NCBI GenBank assembly: GCA_013399855.1
Contig: VXAY01005593.1
Coordinates: 620,001-684,000, forward strand
Length of the DNA stretch: 64,000 nucleotides
Source of the DNA: Oxyruncus cristatus
Lineage: Eukaryota; Chordata; Aves; Passeriformes; Cotingidae
Direction of reading: 5' to 3'
This document shows positions 49,691-61,600 of this stretch, piece after piece. The translations under genes were made by a program, and so were the position numbers. Position 1 is the first letter of the stretch. Every line of letters begins with the position of its first letter. The notes under the pieces were generated by a model. That model had not been told where the DNA came from, did no database searches, and saw only the letters and a program-made list of their open reading frames with translations.

Positions 49691-52600
49691 GTGAGTCTCT
49701 TCCAGAATCTTTTGTGAGTTTCTGTACGTGGATTCCTTACTGTAGTTCTGTGAACAGTCTTGTTATGGAGCTGAAGTGATTTGGAAAGCATCATATGCTT
49801 TTACTCTTTCATCTTACAGGATTGTTTAGGAAGTCCTGGGTATTTGTTACTTACTGCACCTTCTATGCAGCAACTCTAAATTTCAGACTCTCTGCACACC
49901 TGGAATAAAAATGAGAAAATGAATTCCTTAAAGCTCTTTATATCTCCCAAGTACTCCAGCTAAGCTAAATATTATGAGTAGGTTATTGCTATCTTCATGG
50001 CAGTGAAAGGAGAAATTCCACAAAGATTTAGTCTAAATGGACTATGCTAAAGCCCATGTAATCATGAAAACAGAGCCTCCAAGCCCTCACGATGTCTGAA
50101 CTTCCATGCTGCTTTGGTAAGGAAAAAAACGACTAGTTTTGTGGGCTACCAGAAATTCATGATATAGGTCTCACCTCAAAGCTGCAGCTGGGCTAGGGCT
50201 GTGTGTCCATCACATCTGCTCAGTCTTGTTGCCCTGCAGAGTGAAAAGATAGTTCTGAGACCTCAGAAGAAAAGCCTTGAGGAGGTTCAAATGCTGAGAA
50301 GCGGATGTGGATGCACGGGCTGACAGGTTAGGTGATGACAGCTACAACCAGGCAGGAAATGTCCAAGTCCACCAGATTCCCCCTGGGTTTGATGAGAAAA
50401 GCCCCAGGCAAGGTGAAAATATCTGTGAGCTTCACTAAGTGAATTCTTGTGGGAATGTGGTTTTTGGCTAAGGCAACAGCCCTAAAATTTATCTCTGTAG
50501 GCTGAGGAGTATTGTGGAAACTCAACTACCAGTTGCAAATGGAGGCACCATCCTTTTCCTTCGGTTCAGAACAGTGTAGTATCAGTCTTGTTTTACCCTG
50601 CTGTTTCCTGTCTGGCCTTTTTAAATACAGGACCCTTCTTGTCATATCCAGGTGCATAAAATCTAACACTCAGTGCAAGTTTTCATCATTGTTGAGTGAA
50701 GGGAGACTATTGATCCTACCATCTCCCTCACTCACAGACGGCATGTCAGACTTGGTAAACTGATTTTTCTACACCTTTGAAGAGTACATTGATTTTAGTT
50801 TATACATGCTCAAAAGTGCCTTTTTCTTCCTTCAGAAGACAACTGGGTTTCTTTTTTTTTTCCTTTTTTTTTTTTTTAACCTCCAAGATCCCATGGAACC
50901 AAGTTCACTGATAGCCAAATGATATCTGTGAACTGATTTGGTTTAATTTATCCTGGTGATGTGCAAGCAGTTTCTTTAAAGCAAAGAAGAGCTGGTTGAA
51001 GGAGTGAAGCAAAGAACTTTAGAGTCAACAGCCTTTAAACCAAAGCCATTTTAATTGTTGAATTGTATAGACAACAGCCTGAATTGTGGTGAGGGTTTTA
51101 TTGGCTTCTCTTGTTGAAGGTGGGAACCCTCGTACGACCACAGGACTGGAGGTACTGTAGCATTCCAAAGAGTCTGAGCTGTAGTGAAGAGCAGGATACT
51201 CTAGAAGGGGGAAAAAAGAACTTCCAGTGGAACAGGAAGCAATGAGCAGAGTTGCCATTCAAAGGCACTATATCAAGCTTGGAAACAAGCATCAGCCTGC
51301 AAGGATGTACTCACTGAGAGGGAAAAAACCCTAAGCATGTCTACCTCAAAACTGACATTCAAAGTCCTGTTAAAATGTTATTACAGAAAAAAAAAAAGAG
51401 ATTTTACACAAAAAGAAAAGAAATTTCAAAATGTTCTGTTTTCCAACAGATTTTCTTGCTTCCCCTTTTATATTTTGCTTTTTCTTTATTTTAAAAGGTG
51501 ACTGGTTCTGTGACTCATGAGGAGGGCTGTTTTTGAGTTAGAAAACAATCCTTACCTTTAGGATGATCGGTGCTGGCAAATAAAATAACTTTAAATAGAT
51601 AAAAAAATTCAACGTGTGTCTTTGAGTCATATCCCAGTGATATTGCAGTGAGTGCAAACCTTGGGAGTCTGACTGGTTTGTGTGCCTTAGTGTCTCAGAC
51701 ATATGGAAGGACAGGCTGGAGAAAAAGCACCAGTAGATTCCAAGTTTGCTCAATGTTTGCCCAGGCGTATCCCCAGAAGAATTCTGTATTGGGTGCTCAG
51801 ACTACAAAACGCAGATGAGCCTTGGCGGAATGGGGAGACATAAGATACCCTGTAGTGTGAAAATCAGGCAGAAGCATGCACTATGAAGAATAATTGAGTA
51901 TAAACATCGGGAGTGATTGCAGCATCCAGTAAACTTAATTAAAGTGCAGCTCTGTGCAACTGGCAAATAGAATGGAAGTGTTTGCAGTGGTGCTGATGTT
52001 TCTGCTGGTGTTTCTGTGGAAGCTGGTGATGCTCGGTGAAAGATCCCACGACCTGAACCAGTTGCCATGTTACAGCACCTGGCTTGGTAAATCTTTAGCA
52101 GTAAAGGAGTCATTCCAGACCTGTCACTAAGGATTCGTCTGCAGGTTTCTTGAGGTGCAGAATTATAAACCTGCTACTGATCAGGCAGCCTCACTCTCTG
52201 GTCATCCCTGTGTGGTTTCTGATAAATAATATTTCAGGTAGATAATATATTGTCTTTTGTGTGTTGGTAATTCTGTGAATTGGCAGGTAATTGATACCAA
52301 ATTGATCTGGGTTCTCTGCCTTGAAACAAGATAAAAACTGTAAAATCCTCTTTGATATTCATATGAATACTTTCTAGGTGGTACCTGTGGTTAACCCAAG
52401 CTATGGCTGTGTATAGCTGATAGCTTAGATGAAACACAAGCTGGAAAAGTATCTGTCATTAAGAGAACTAATAAATACAGCTTTTTGGAAGGAGACAGTA
52501 CAGGGTAACTGTGAATAGGTCAGAGTTCTTGACAGGTAGCTTGCTGTTCACATGCTCCAGGTGTGGAATGCACATGATGCAGGTACAGGGATGTGCAGAT

Positions 52601-54399
52601 TCCCAGCCCCACAAAAAGAGCTGTAGGCAAGTGATGGTGCAGGAAGGAAAGCTGGCAGATAAGAAACCAAAGGATGCAGCAGCATATAAGCTATGAGATG
52701 TGTATAATTGTCCATCTGACTGGGAGCAGTGGGATGATTCATTATGCATGTGTGCCTTAACCTTTCCAGGAGGGTAGCTTAGTGTTTGTCAAAGGAGCTG
52801 AAAGAATGTACATGCTTAGTTCCCAGATAATTAAACTCCTTGACTTGCTGTGGCTAAACTTAGTTACTGTATAGCTGGTAAATAAACAAACTAGGGTAAG
52901 TCTTGCCCTAACAGTTGGTGGAAGAAGCTCGTCTACTCCATCTGTTTCTCCCCTCTTGTGTATGTATTTAGGTAAGAATGTGTATATATGGGCGGGAGTG
53001 TTGATCTTCTGGAGGGTAGGAAGGCTCTGCAGAGGGATCTGGAAAGGCTGGATCTGTAGGCTGACAGTGAGTGGGTGTCAGGCTCTTCTCCCAAGTCACA
53101 TTTGACAGGACAAGAGGAAGTGACCTCAAGTTGTGCCATGGGAGGTTGAGACTGGATAAAAGGAAGAAATTTCTTCTCTGAAGAGTTATCAAGCATTGGA
53201 ACGGGCTACTCAGAGCAGTGTGAAGTCACCAACCCTGGAGATAGTTAAAAATAGGGACATGGTTTAGTGGTGGATTTGGCAGTGCTGGTTAATGTCTGGA
53301 CTTGATGATCTTAGAGGTATTCTCTAACCTAAATAGTTCTGTGATTCTATTTTTTTAGCGCATATTTCTCCCCCATCTCTCTTTATATTGAGCCATAATT
53401 CTTCTCTGCCTTCACATATTTGTTGGTCTCCCACATAAGCCCTGGAAAACTTTTTTGATGAAGTCTTGAAGGTCCTTTCTACTCAATGGTGAATGCTGTT
53501 TTAAGATTAAGCAATTCCTTCTCTTTAGAAATTCTTATGTTTTCATTGACAGATTTCTGAATATTCCTGATTAAGACATGGAAAATATATGTAACAGCCA
53601 TGTGTTTATCGACTTCATATCTCAGAGGGCACTGAGATTGATTTTTCTTTAAGACTTGGGTCAATATTTACCTCTTGGGTCATTAAGTTGTGATTTTCAT
53701 TTCTGTGGAAGTCAATATCTGCCTATAAAGGCAATCAACACTTCCGCTAAAACTGGGAATGTGCCTTGTGCTTAGCTGATATGACAGCTGATGTGAGAGA
53801 TGGATTAGATAGACAGGTGGATTACTGTGGAATGAGATTATTTGCCGTGAAGATGGGTCATGTTCTGTTCTTGACTTCCAGGAATTCATGCAAAGATCTG
53901 ACAATACAAGTGCGCAATTATATTTTCCTGAAAATTATGTAGCACAGGATTTGAATTTAAAGATGACAAAGTGGTGATTAATTGCTTGGGAAAGCACTGA
54001 TTTCAAATCTCACAAGGATAAAGCTGGGGTTTAGGAGTTTAGAAGTAGAAAGAGCTTGACAAATTGCTCTGCTGTGGTATCAGAAGTTCCCATGAACCCT
54101 GAGGTTCCTGAGTTGCCATGGATTCTTGCGCAGGTGTCATGTTTATTTCTGCTGCAGACAGAAATGCACTACTTTTGACTCTGGATCCCTGAGATCATGT
54201 CAGATCAAATAAATAAAGCAAGATACAACTAACTAACAAAGTTTGACACAGGTTATAGGCATGGCCCAGAGTTTAAGCTACTCCAAAGAGAGCTGAAAAA
54301 AACACATTAACGCCCCCCATAGTCTTATAGTGCTTATGATGAAGAACCAAGAAACTTTTTCAATGTTCAAGATTTTGCCTTATTTTTCCCTCTCCCTAG
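49691..54399 (+). other. AGBL1: AGBL1 intron, about 4.7 kb
   Basis: The donor is CTG|GTGAGT and the acceptor CCCTAG|G, phase 0. It contains a T-rich run near 50851-50878, an A run near 51386 and the CR1 copy at 52989-53350. A possible small CR1-like relic (CTTGAAGGTCCTTTCTACTC) lies near 53465. No gene was recognised. Confidence 0.92.
52989..53350 (+). mobile_element. CR1 LINE 3' end with internal deletion
   Basis: The left part (GGCGGGAGTGTTGATCTTCT to GGAAAGGCTGGAT, about 52989-53063) matches CR1 coding sequence that lies several hundred bases upstream of the 3' UTR in intact elements. It is joined directly, around 53063-53068, to GTGGGTGTCAGGCTCTTCTC and the 3' UTR (GACAAGAGGAA, AAGCATTGGAACGGGCT, GGACATGGTTTAGTGGTGG), ending AACCTAAATAGTTCTGTGAT. 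The copy therefore lost the intervening reverse-transcriptase C-terminal segment, either after insertion or as an internally deleted source. Its terminal sequence (CTAACCTAAAT) marks a different CR1 type from the 30-kb copy. It is on the AGBL1 sense strand and is non-coding. Confidence 0.9.
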
Positions 54400-54531
54400 G
54401 TATTCTGTGACTACCATGGACACTCCCAGAAAAAGAATGTGTTTCTCTATGGCTGCAGCATCAAGGAGACCTTGTGGCAAGCAGGCTGCATGGTTGACAC
54501 AGCAGTTATCACAGAAGATGTTGGCTACAGG
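54400..54531 (+). CDS. AGBL1: AGBL1 (CCP4) coding exon: third zinc ligand (CDYHGHS)
   Basis: This is a 44-codon, phase 0-0 exon. It begins [20 protein letters not shown] and continues [10 protein letters not shown], ending in EDVGYR. The His of CDYHGHS (54415-54417) is the third zinc ligand of cytosolic carboxypeptidases. The acceptor is a pyrimidine run ending CTCCCTAG|G and the donor is [20 protein letters not shown] and KETLWQA match the AGBL1 pattern (HSRKKNVFMYG and KETVWH in AGTPBP1). No in-frame stop or frameshift is present. The segment TVGTST in human AGBL1 corresponds here to DTAVI, part of a loop that varies between species. Confidence 0.95.
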
Positions 54532-57500
54532 GTAGGTCCACTCAGTTCCTTTCTTAATTAGTGGCCTATATGTGCCTGTATATTTAAGATAAGATCACCT
54601 CACAAATTTTGGAGATAGGGTGGGTGCAAGTTTGCTTTCCTCCACAGGAGTAATGATGCAGAGAGTTTCAAGTCATGTGTAATATCTTCATGCACCAGAC
54701 ATTAGGGACCCATCTACTAACAATATTTTTGTCATTTTAGTAAGACACATCTTTGGCTACACGCTAACAGGACACGCATATTTTTGTGGTTCGTAATTTC
54801 TAGAGATACATACACTTTTGTCCCCACCACCCCAGCATAATAAGAAAATAAATTGGAATTATGTAATGGTAACTGAGAAAATGACGGTGTGCCACTGTCC
54901 TACTCAGTCGAATTGCTTCATCACAAAATGCTCCTGGTCCCAGTGAAAACACCAGATAATTCAATGGATATCAAACAGATCTAATATAGTAAAGTTATCT
55001 CCACAGCAAGTGTTTGGTGTTATATCTAGGCTTTTTCTTTTTTAATATAAAGAAGAAAGAATAAAATCTGTTTTATTTCTACTTCATGTAAATGTCTTGT
55101 TCATCAAACTGTTCTTTGGATTTCCTGCCCATCTCTTTTTTATTTTTTTTTTTTTTTGGTCTCTATTTAGATTATATTTTCCTATTACATAAAAAATTTC
55201 TTTGGGGAAAAAAATCATATAAGCTCTAATTCTAGTCTTAAAAAATGTTAATTTCATAAGGCATGAATTGTGGCCTTAAACTGATTATGGAGTTAAAGCT
55301 TTGTTCACTCAAACCTGAAAGAGTTTGAAAAGTCTTTGCCAATTTATACCTCTGTATAATTTTTGCTCCTTCAGCATAAATACTAATTATCCTTATAAGG
55401 ACACAGTGTCTTCTGTGTTCGTGTTATGGAGTTGCACACAGCACACTGAGACTTTACTGGAAGAAAGTACTCCCTGTGGCAAACACTGTTTCCCAAGGAA
55501 AGCAGGGAGGGTACTTAAAGTCAGGACATCTTTTGGTGTGTTTGAATTCTGAGGGCTTGCAAAGGCTGAGGATGGTTTGCTGCCACACAAACAGAATTCA
55601 AATGTTGCTGTCAGCATCTGGAGCCTGACTTGAATCTGCAATGAAGAAAGGCTCCAAGGCTGTCCAAAAATACTCTGTAGTGGCCTATAGAAAGATTTGG
55701 TGGTTCAAATCCTCTCTTTTGCACAAAACGAGCCATGGGTGCCTGCTGCAGTTCTAATCTATGGGTCGCCCTCTTCCTACTTAGGCAGGGGAGACTGGAT
55801 TTGTAGTGGAACACATCTGCAATTGCAAACTTAAGCAGATAACCACCCCTGCCTCAGACCTGCTTCCCTGCACTGTTTGGACAGGTTCCTCTCCTGCCTT
55901 GGGAGAATTGAGAATTAATCTGGCCTCCATGATTGATTTTCCTCCCCAGGAGCAGGAACCAAATACCTCAAGAAAATTATGTTTTTTGGAACAGACTTTG
56001 CCTCATACGTCATAGATTTAGCTGTAGCCCTTGGCAGTGTACGGAGTCAGAGTCTTCTTTACCTTCTAATATTTGGTGGCCTTGGGTGACTTGCACGACA
56101 TTGGCATCGTAATCCCAACCTTTTGGTAAACATTCCAGGCCCCTTTGGCAGCGATCTCTGCAGGGACATCAGTAAAGAAATATAATTCCATTTTTTCCTA
56201 ATGGTATTGGAGGTTTATGGACAGGGTACAGCGTGATGGGAGAGCAGCTTCCTTTGCTGTTGTACATAACAAATCCAGCTGTGTGAGTGACATGGAAACT
56301 TCTGCAGTATCATAAAACCATCCTTTAAAGGGATGTGTTTTCATGCAAAATATGCTATTGAAAGATAATTAATGGGAAGAATAAGTAGAGAAGAAAGAAC
56401 CATTAGTGTGAAATCCAGTGAATGCTGGTAAAATGAAAAGAATATTAAATTCAGGTTTGCTAATGCTTTTAAATGAGTCCTGTGTACAGAGACATTTCTG
56501 TTACCTGCCAGCATTTTTATTTAATTAAAAGTAAAAGATTGATTATGCATATAATTTCAATTGCTTTAGAAACCTAAACTGGATTAGGGTTTTGATTATT
56601 GTGTTTGATGGTATATATTTACAAAAAAAAACTTGTTTGTAGGTTCAGATAAGGGCAGAGTGAAAACTATCTGAACCTTTACATACGGATTAACTGGATC
56701 TCAGGGTTGTGCTGAGGCTTATAAACACTAGAGTCATATAGTTCTGCTGCAGTTTCTTTAGTTCCTGTTCAACCAAAATCCGGGAAAACCTGGAAGCTGG
56801 GATGAAAGTGTACTATTTTGTGCTCCCCATGCAGCAAGTAGTAGGTTGAAGGCAGTGCAGAAATACTGGATGCTTCGCTGAAGGCGAGCAGTCGGTTTTC
56901 AAGGTTCCTTTGTTCAGTGTGCCCATAGGAAAGGGAGTGCGGCAGTTCTTAGTAACATACTGGAGATCTTGACTTAAGAGTGAGGCTTGAGGTGGTCTCA
57001 GATTTAAAGTGGAATCTTTTTCTTTGTTTCAGGTTTCTCCATCACAGTTTTTTCATCTGAAAAATGGACTTTATGGAACTTTACCAGTTCCATAAGGTAT
57101 AGGTATAGAGACCATTAACAGCTGTAGCCAGAATATACTGAAAAATGAAATTTCCTTTTTTATTGTAAAGATGTGTACGGTTAAGCAGTTTGCAGGAGAT
57201 ATTGCAAAATAGTTTAGGCCAAATATGTATCATTCCCATCAAATGTGTTTTATGAAAGGACATTATTCATTTACTTTCAAACCAAATATTCCCATACAGC
57301 GCTGTGAAGTAAAGCCCAGCAGAACAGAACTACAATTACTCAGAATCAGTCAGTGAAACCGATGGTTATTGGAAAGTGAAATTAGCTTGGTTGGCTTTCA
57401 CCACCCAAACTGAATGAAATTCAAGGGTAAATGCCATTAGCCATATGTGGAAACTCCTTTTGTATAATTATGTTCATTTCAGCTGTTTAAGAAAACTGTC

Positions 57501-58512
57501 ATCAGAGAAATAATGGTCTAATTTTGCTTTCTCTCCTCTAGATGAATCAAAAGGTCTTTTGACATGTGTTATGGTTAGTGTACCAGCACGGAAGTTTAGA
57601 CACACACAGGCACAACCCACATGCATGGATATGTGTGTGTGTACCTAACAATCCAGTTTATATACAAGTGCCAGGTGTGCTCTATGTAGCTGGTATCTGT
57701 TTTTATAAAGTGTAGAAGTAACACATTTAACCCTCTGTAATGACTAAGTGTTGGCTCTGCACTGATAGAAAATTTGATGCTTCAGGAGTGTTTATAGGCT
57801 TTGTTGAGAAAAAAAATTTCGAGAATAAGAAAATCACTCAGGGATAAGATGTAATATTTACTGGGTTTTCATTATTACTTTTTATTGTGATTTTTTTAAA
57901 AATGAATTGTATATAATGTATAACTTGGACTCTAATGAGAATGTTTTGGTTTGTTTCACAATGCAAGTTAGTTAAATGCTGAACCTTATTTTCACATAAT
58001 TATGTGCAACCTTCTGTGCGAATACACACCCCCTTTCTCTGCTCTGTACCATGTTCAGATGAAATTCCTCCCATAGCTCAATCCTTTGTCAAACCATGGA
58101 TGTATCATAGGAGGAGATCTAGTATAACTGTAGAGGGGAGAACAGGACTATCAGGTGGTGGATTATGACTGCAGCCCTCTTAGAAGCACAACAGGAAGAT
58201 GCAGGTTAATGTCAAAGCAGCTTGAAAACAAAACTCTGACTTCAGCAACCCCAAACTATCGGGTGTGCAAATGTTTGATTTTGAACGAGATATACCAAGT
58301 GTACTGGAAAGTTTTCATTTAGTCTTTGGGATAAAACAAAATGTTACAATCTGAGGGTTTCACAGAGGATTGACATGATGCACCATTTGGAGCTCTTGGT
58401 AACAGTGTCTATAGATAGATTTGATTATAGGCACATTGAAACAAAGAGGTCTTTCTGTGTATGTGTGTGTGATATAAACATGTGCACATATGTGCAATTC
58501 ACTTTCTTATAG
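54532..58512 (+). other. AGBL1: AGBL1 intron, about 4.0 kb
   Basis: The donor is AGG|GTAGGT and the acceptor TTATAG|A, phase 0. It holds a poly-T run near 55139-55157. A tRNA B-box-like GGTTCAAATCC near 55703 lacks a cloverleaf. Short CA/TG repeats lie near 57600-57645 and 58457-58500. No gene was recognised. Confidence 0.92.
57598..57645. repeat. Short CA/TG repeats facing each other
   Basis: GACACACACAGG is followed about 20 bases later by TGTGTGTGTGTACC, so the two micro-repeats can pair as an imperfect hairpin. Each is under seven dinucleotide units. No function is indicated. Confidence 0.6.
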
Positions 58513-58689
58513 ACTCTTCCTAAAATCCTGGATAAAGTGGCCCCTGCATTTGTCATGAGCAGCTGCAGCTTCCTGGTGGAGAAGTCCCGGGAGTCGACGG
58601 CCCGGGTGGTGGTGTGGAAGGAAATGGGTGTCTTGAGGAGCTACACCATGGAAAGCACCTACTGCAGCTGCAGCCACGGACTCTACAAA
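58513..58689 (+). CDS. AGBL1: AGBL1 (CCP4) coding exon: catalytic glutamate (SYTMEST)
   Basis: This 59-codon exon is phase 0 at both ends. It reads [13 protein letters not shown], then [21 protein letters not shown] and [11 protein letters not shown], ending HGLYK. Glu of YTMEST (58651-58653) is the general acid/base of the M14 reaction. The acceptor is TTTCTTATAG|A and the donor is AAA|GTGAGT. It contains a short CpG-rich stretch (around 58588-58605), unlike the CpG-poor introns, as expected of conserved coding DNA. The family normally continues with G-L-Q-x-GTRELEEMG and a C-terminal tail. I did not find that continuation before 64000, so the gene runs off the window. With the three upstream exons this completes 620 coding bases with no disabling mutation, so the enzyme looks intact here. 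Confidence 0.95.
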
Positions 58690-61600
58690 GTGAGTAAATC
58701 TTTCAGAGAACCCTGTGCCACCCTCCTCCTAATGCCCATCTCGTGAGCTTGAAGGGTAAAACAGAGTTGATGGCTGTTGTCTTGAGCAGTCTGCTCTCTC
58801 CAGACCCAGGGAATCTGAGCTTGAGTTTCTTTTCGGTGAAATCTTTCCATGAACCCTCATTCTTTTACCTTCCATGCCAGTAGAGTCCCTCTCTGAGGAT
58901 TCATTCAGCAGTGAAATAAAAGGAAACTCCATTCTGGAGCCAAAAGCATTGAGCTGAAGAAAGTAGTGTTTTAGTGATGATACAGGACTCTTATCCTTAC
59001 AAGGGCATTCGAAGTGTTTTAAAAAAAGGGCCGGCAGGTCATATGGAAACTTTTTAGCCGAATTTTAAGGTAGTTAACTGCAATACTAGTGGCTCCAAGC
59101 TCTTTGGTACAGACAGTCAACCTGAGCAATCACCTGGCTAAATTTAAGAGCCTGCACTGAGAATCCTGCATTTGGAGTTGCTTGTTCCTGACAGGCAAAG
59201 GAAACTAATCTAAGGCTGTTTTTGACAGCTGTCAATGAGTTCAAGCTATGCCTCTGACTGTGATCTAGACAGACCTGAATTCCACATCAAATGAGTCTTT
59301 GTAGGAAGGGCTGTACTTGTACTGAGTGCATCAGGCATCAGTCTGTGAGATCTCCAGGCACTTTTTAAGCAAACAGGATGAACTCTGGTAATTGCATTTG
59401 AGTGATCATAATTCTCTATTCATTTAAATGATGAATTCTTTTGCTTGTCCCTTTTCCAAATCTATAGCTTTCAATTGAAGGCCTTCCACATTTCACCTCA
59501 TTTCTTCCACTAGGGAGCAATCCTTATCTGTGCAACATTAATAAGCAGTTAAGGATCCTGAAAGACCCTTAAGGAAAGAGTAATTGTTATTACAAATAAC
59601 AATTAATTAATAAGGCATTCAAATTATTATCTTTGGAAGCTCTATACTAATCCTTTTACCTCTCTGTAGAATGTAGCAGGAAGTAGTCAGCTGCTGTTTT
59701 AACGATGCTCTACTATACACACATCAATTCCAGGATGAGAAAGGCAGAAAAAAAATGGCAGATAGTTATAAGAAAGAGAATATAATTGCCCTGGGCATTA
59801 CATCTAACACTCCCTACTCCTGAGCAGTGCTAATGGTTTTTTAATAGGCACCAGAGGTCAAGACAGTGGGTTTGAATCTTTTTAGACAGTGGGGGGAAAA
59901 TCTACTTTGGCTGAAGTCAATGACAAAACTGCTTGTGATCTCCATAGAGGAGGATTTCACTGATTTCTTAGATAACCACAGTATGATCTAAACATGGTGA
60001 CACATCAGATTGTATCACATCTAATGACTGGTTCTCCATCAACATCTGTGAGATCTTTACCCAAATTTTCTTCGTTTGTGCCATTAGATGCTTGAAATAA
60101 TGTGAAGAGAACATTAAATGCCACATTCAGACATTGCATTTAAGCATTGTGCCATCCACAGGGGCCTTGTAATATATAGTAGAGATATCAAAAATAAGCA
60201 GATGGTTCAGGATTCTTTTTTTAAAGAAATCTCTTAAAACATGTGAAATTGTTTTCTAGGTTCTTTCCTGTCCTCATTTTCATCACTGATCAGGGCCACA
60301 GGCAGCCACTGAAGGCAACAGCAAGTTCACATGTGAGCGCTTGTGGCTGGTGACAGAATCCAATGTTCTCATGGCTTTTAAGGAGGTCTGTAAGGTGTAA
60401 AGCAGTTCTGAAATTTCCAGTCTGAATGCCCTGAAAAGCTGAGTCTCAGTTGGATCATGTTTATGGAGTCACATATCCTTTTTTTTTTTTCTTTGTTTAA
60501 GATTAATCATAATCTCAAAGATGAAGGATACATGAATAATCCCACTGGGGAGCATTTCTTTACCACTGCTCCATCACAAGGCTAATATAAACACTTTTTG
60601 CAGTTTCTCTGATTCAGGCAGCTTTAAAGTATTTCCACCAATTTTTTCCAAGTACATTAAGTACCCAACTTGTTAGTATTAAAATGGGATATAATTTCTT
60701 GTGTTGATTATACTGGGTCTGCATATAAATACGTATAATATCTCTCCCAAATAGTCAATACTAATAAGCTATTTCCTCTTCCTTTTCTAGTGATCTTTAC
60801 AGTTGGTCCTTGTTTGCTTATCTACTTGCTCTTACAAGCAGATTATTAACAGTATGGAATTGACAGACTGAACTGAAGATTTTGTTGCATAATACCATTT
60901 AATACTCAGCTTCCATCTATCAAGCCCATACTAGTTCCTTATTATCTTGAAGCCCTGAAATTTTTCCTGTAAGCTAGACATTAATCACGTAAGAGGTCGT
61001 GTTTCTCTAGTGGCTTCAGCCTGAGTTCTTCACTCTTGGACCCTGCAGTTGATGTGTGTGTGAACAATAGACTGACACTAATGCTCAGGCAGGAGATGTC
61101 AGCCTCCAATATTTAAGGCTTTCTGATATTTGGTTTAGTAGATTTGTGTTTAGCTGTGAAGGATACAGTCAGGTTTTTATCTCCCTGTAGGGATATATCC
61201 AGAATTTCCCCCAGACAAGCATGCCCATCTGTTTTTGATACTTGAAGTACAGTACAAACAGCAACCAGGACTTAAAAAATCTTGTCTCATGCAGCAGAGG
61301 CTCCCAAGTCCAGCATCACTCAGTGAATCAGTGGTCAAACCTCTATTAAGGCACAGCAGACCTGGATCCTGCTCTTTAACTTTCTTTCAGCTTGTAAGTG
61401 TTGAAAGGAATTTATTGAAGTAGCTGAAGTAGCTGCTTTGCTGGCTGTGAGCACAGACACAGTACTTGGAGTTGCACAGAAGCATCAGATGGGGGTTGTG
61501 CAAAGGATTTAGGAAGAACAAGAAAACTGTATAGAGGCTACAAAAGGTTAAAATGTTAATTGCATGACGCTGGTCAGTGTACCCACTCTCAGCGCAGGTC

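Noticed and set aside
55625..55725. tRNA-like GGTTCAAATCC (B box) and a possible mitochondrial tRNA insertion
   Set aside because: The T-stem has a mismatch, no matching acceptor stem or anticodon arm could be drawn upstream, and the flanks do not resemble mitochondrial rRNA or ND1.
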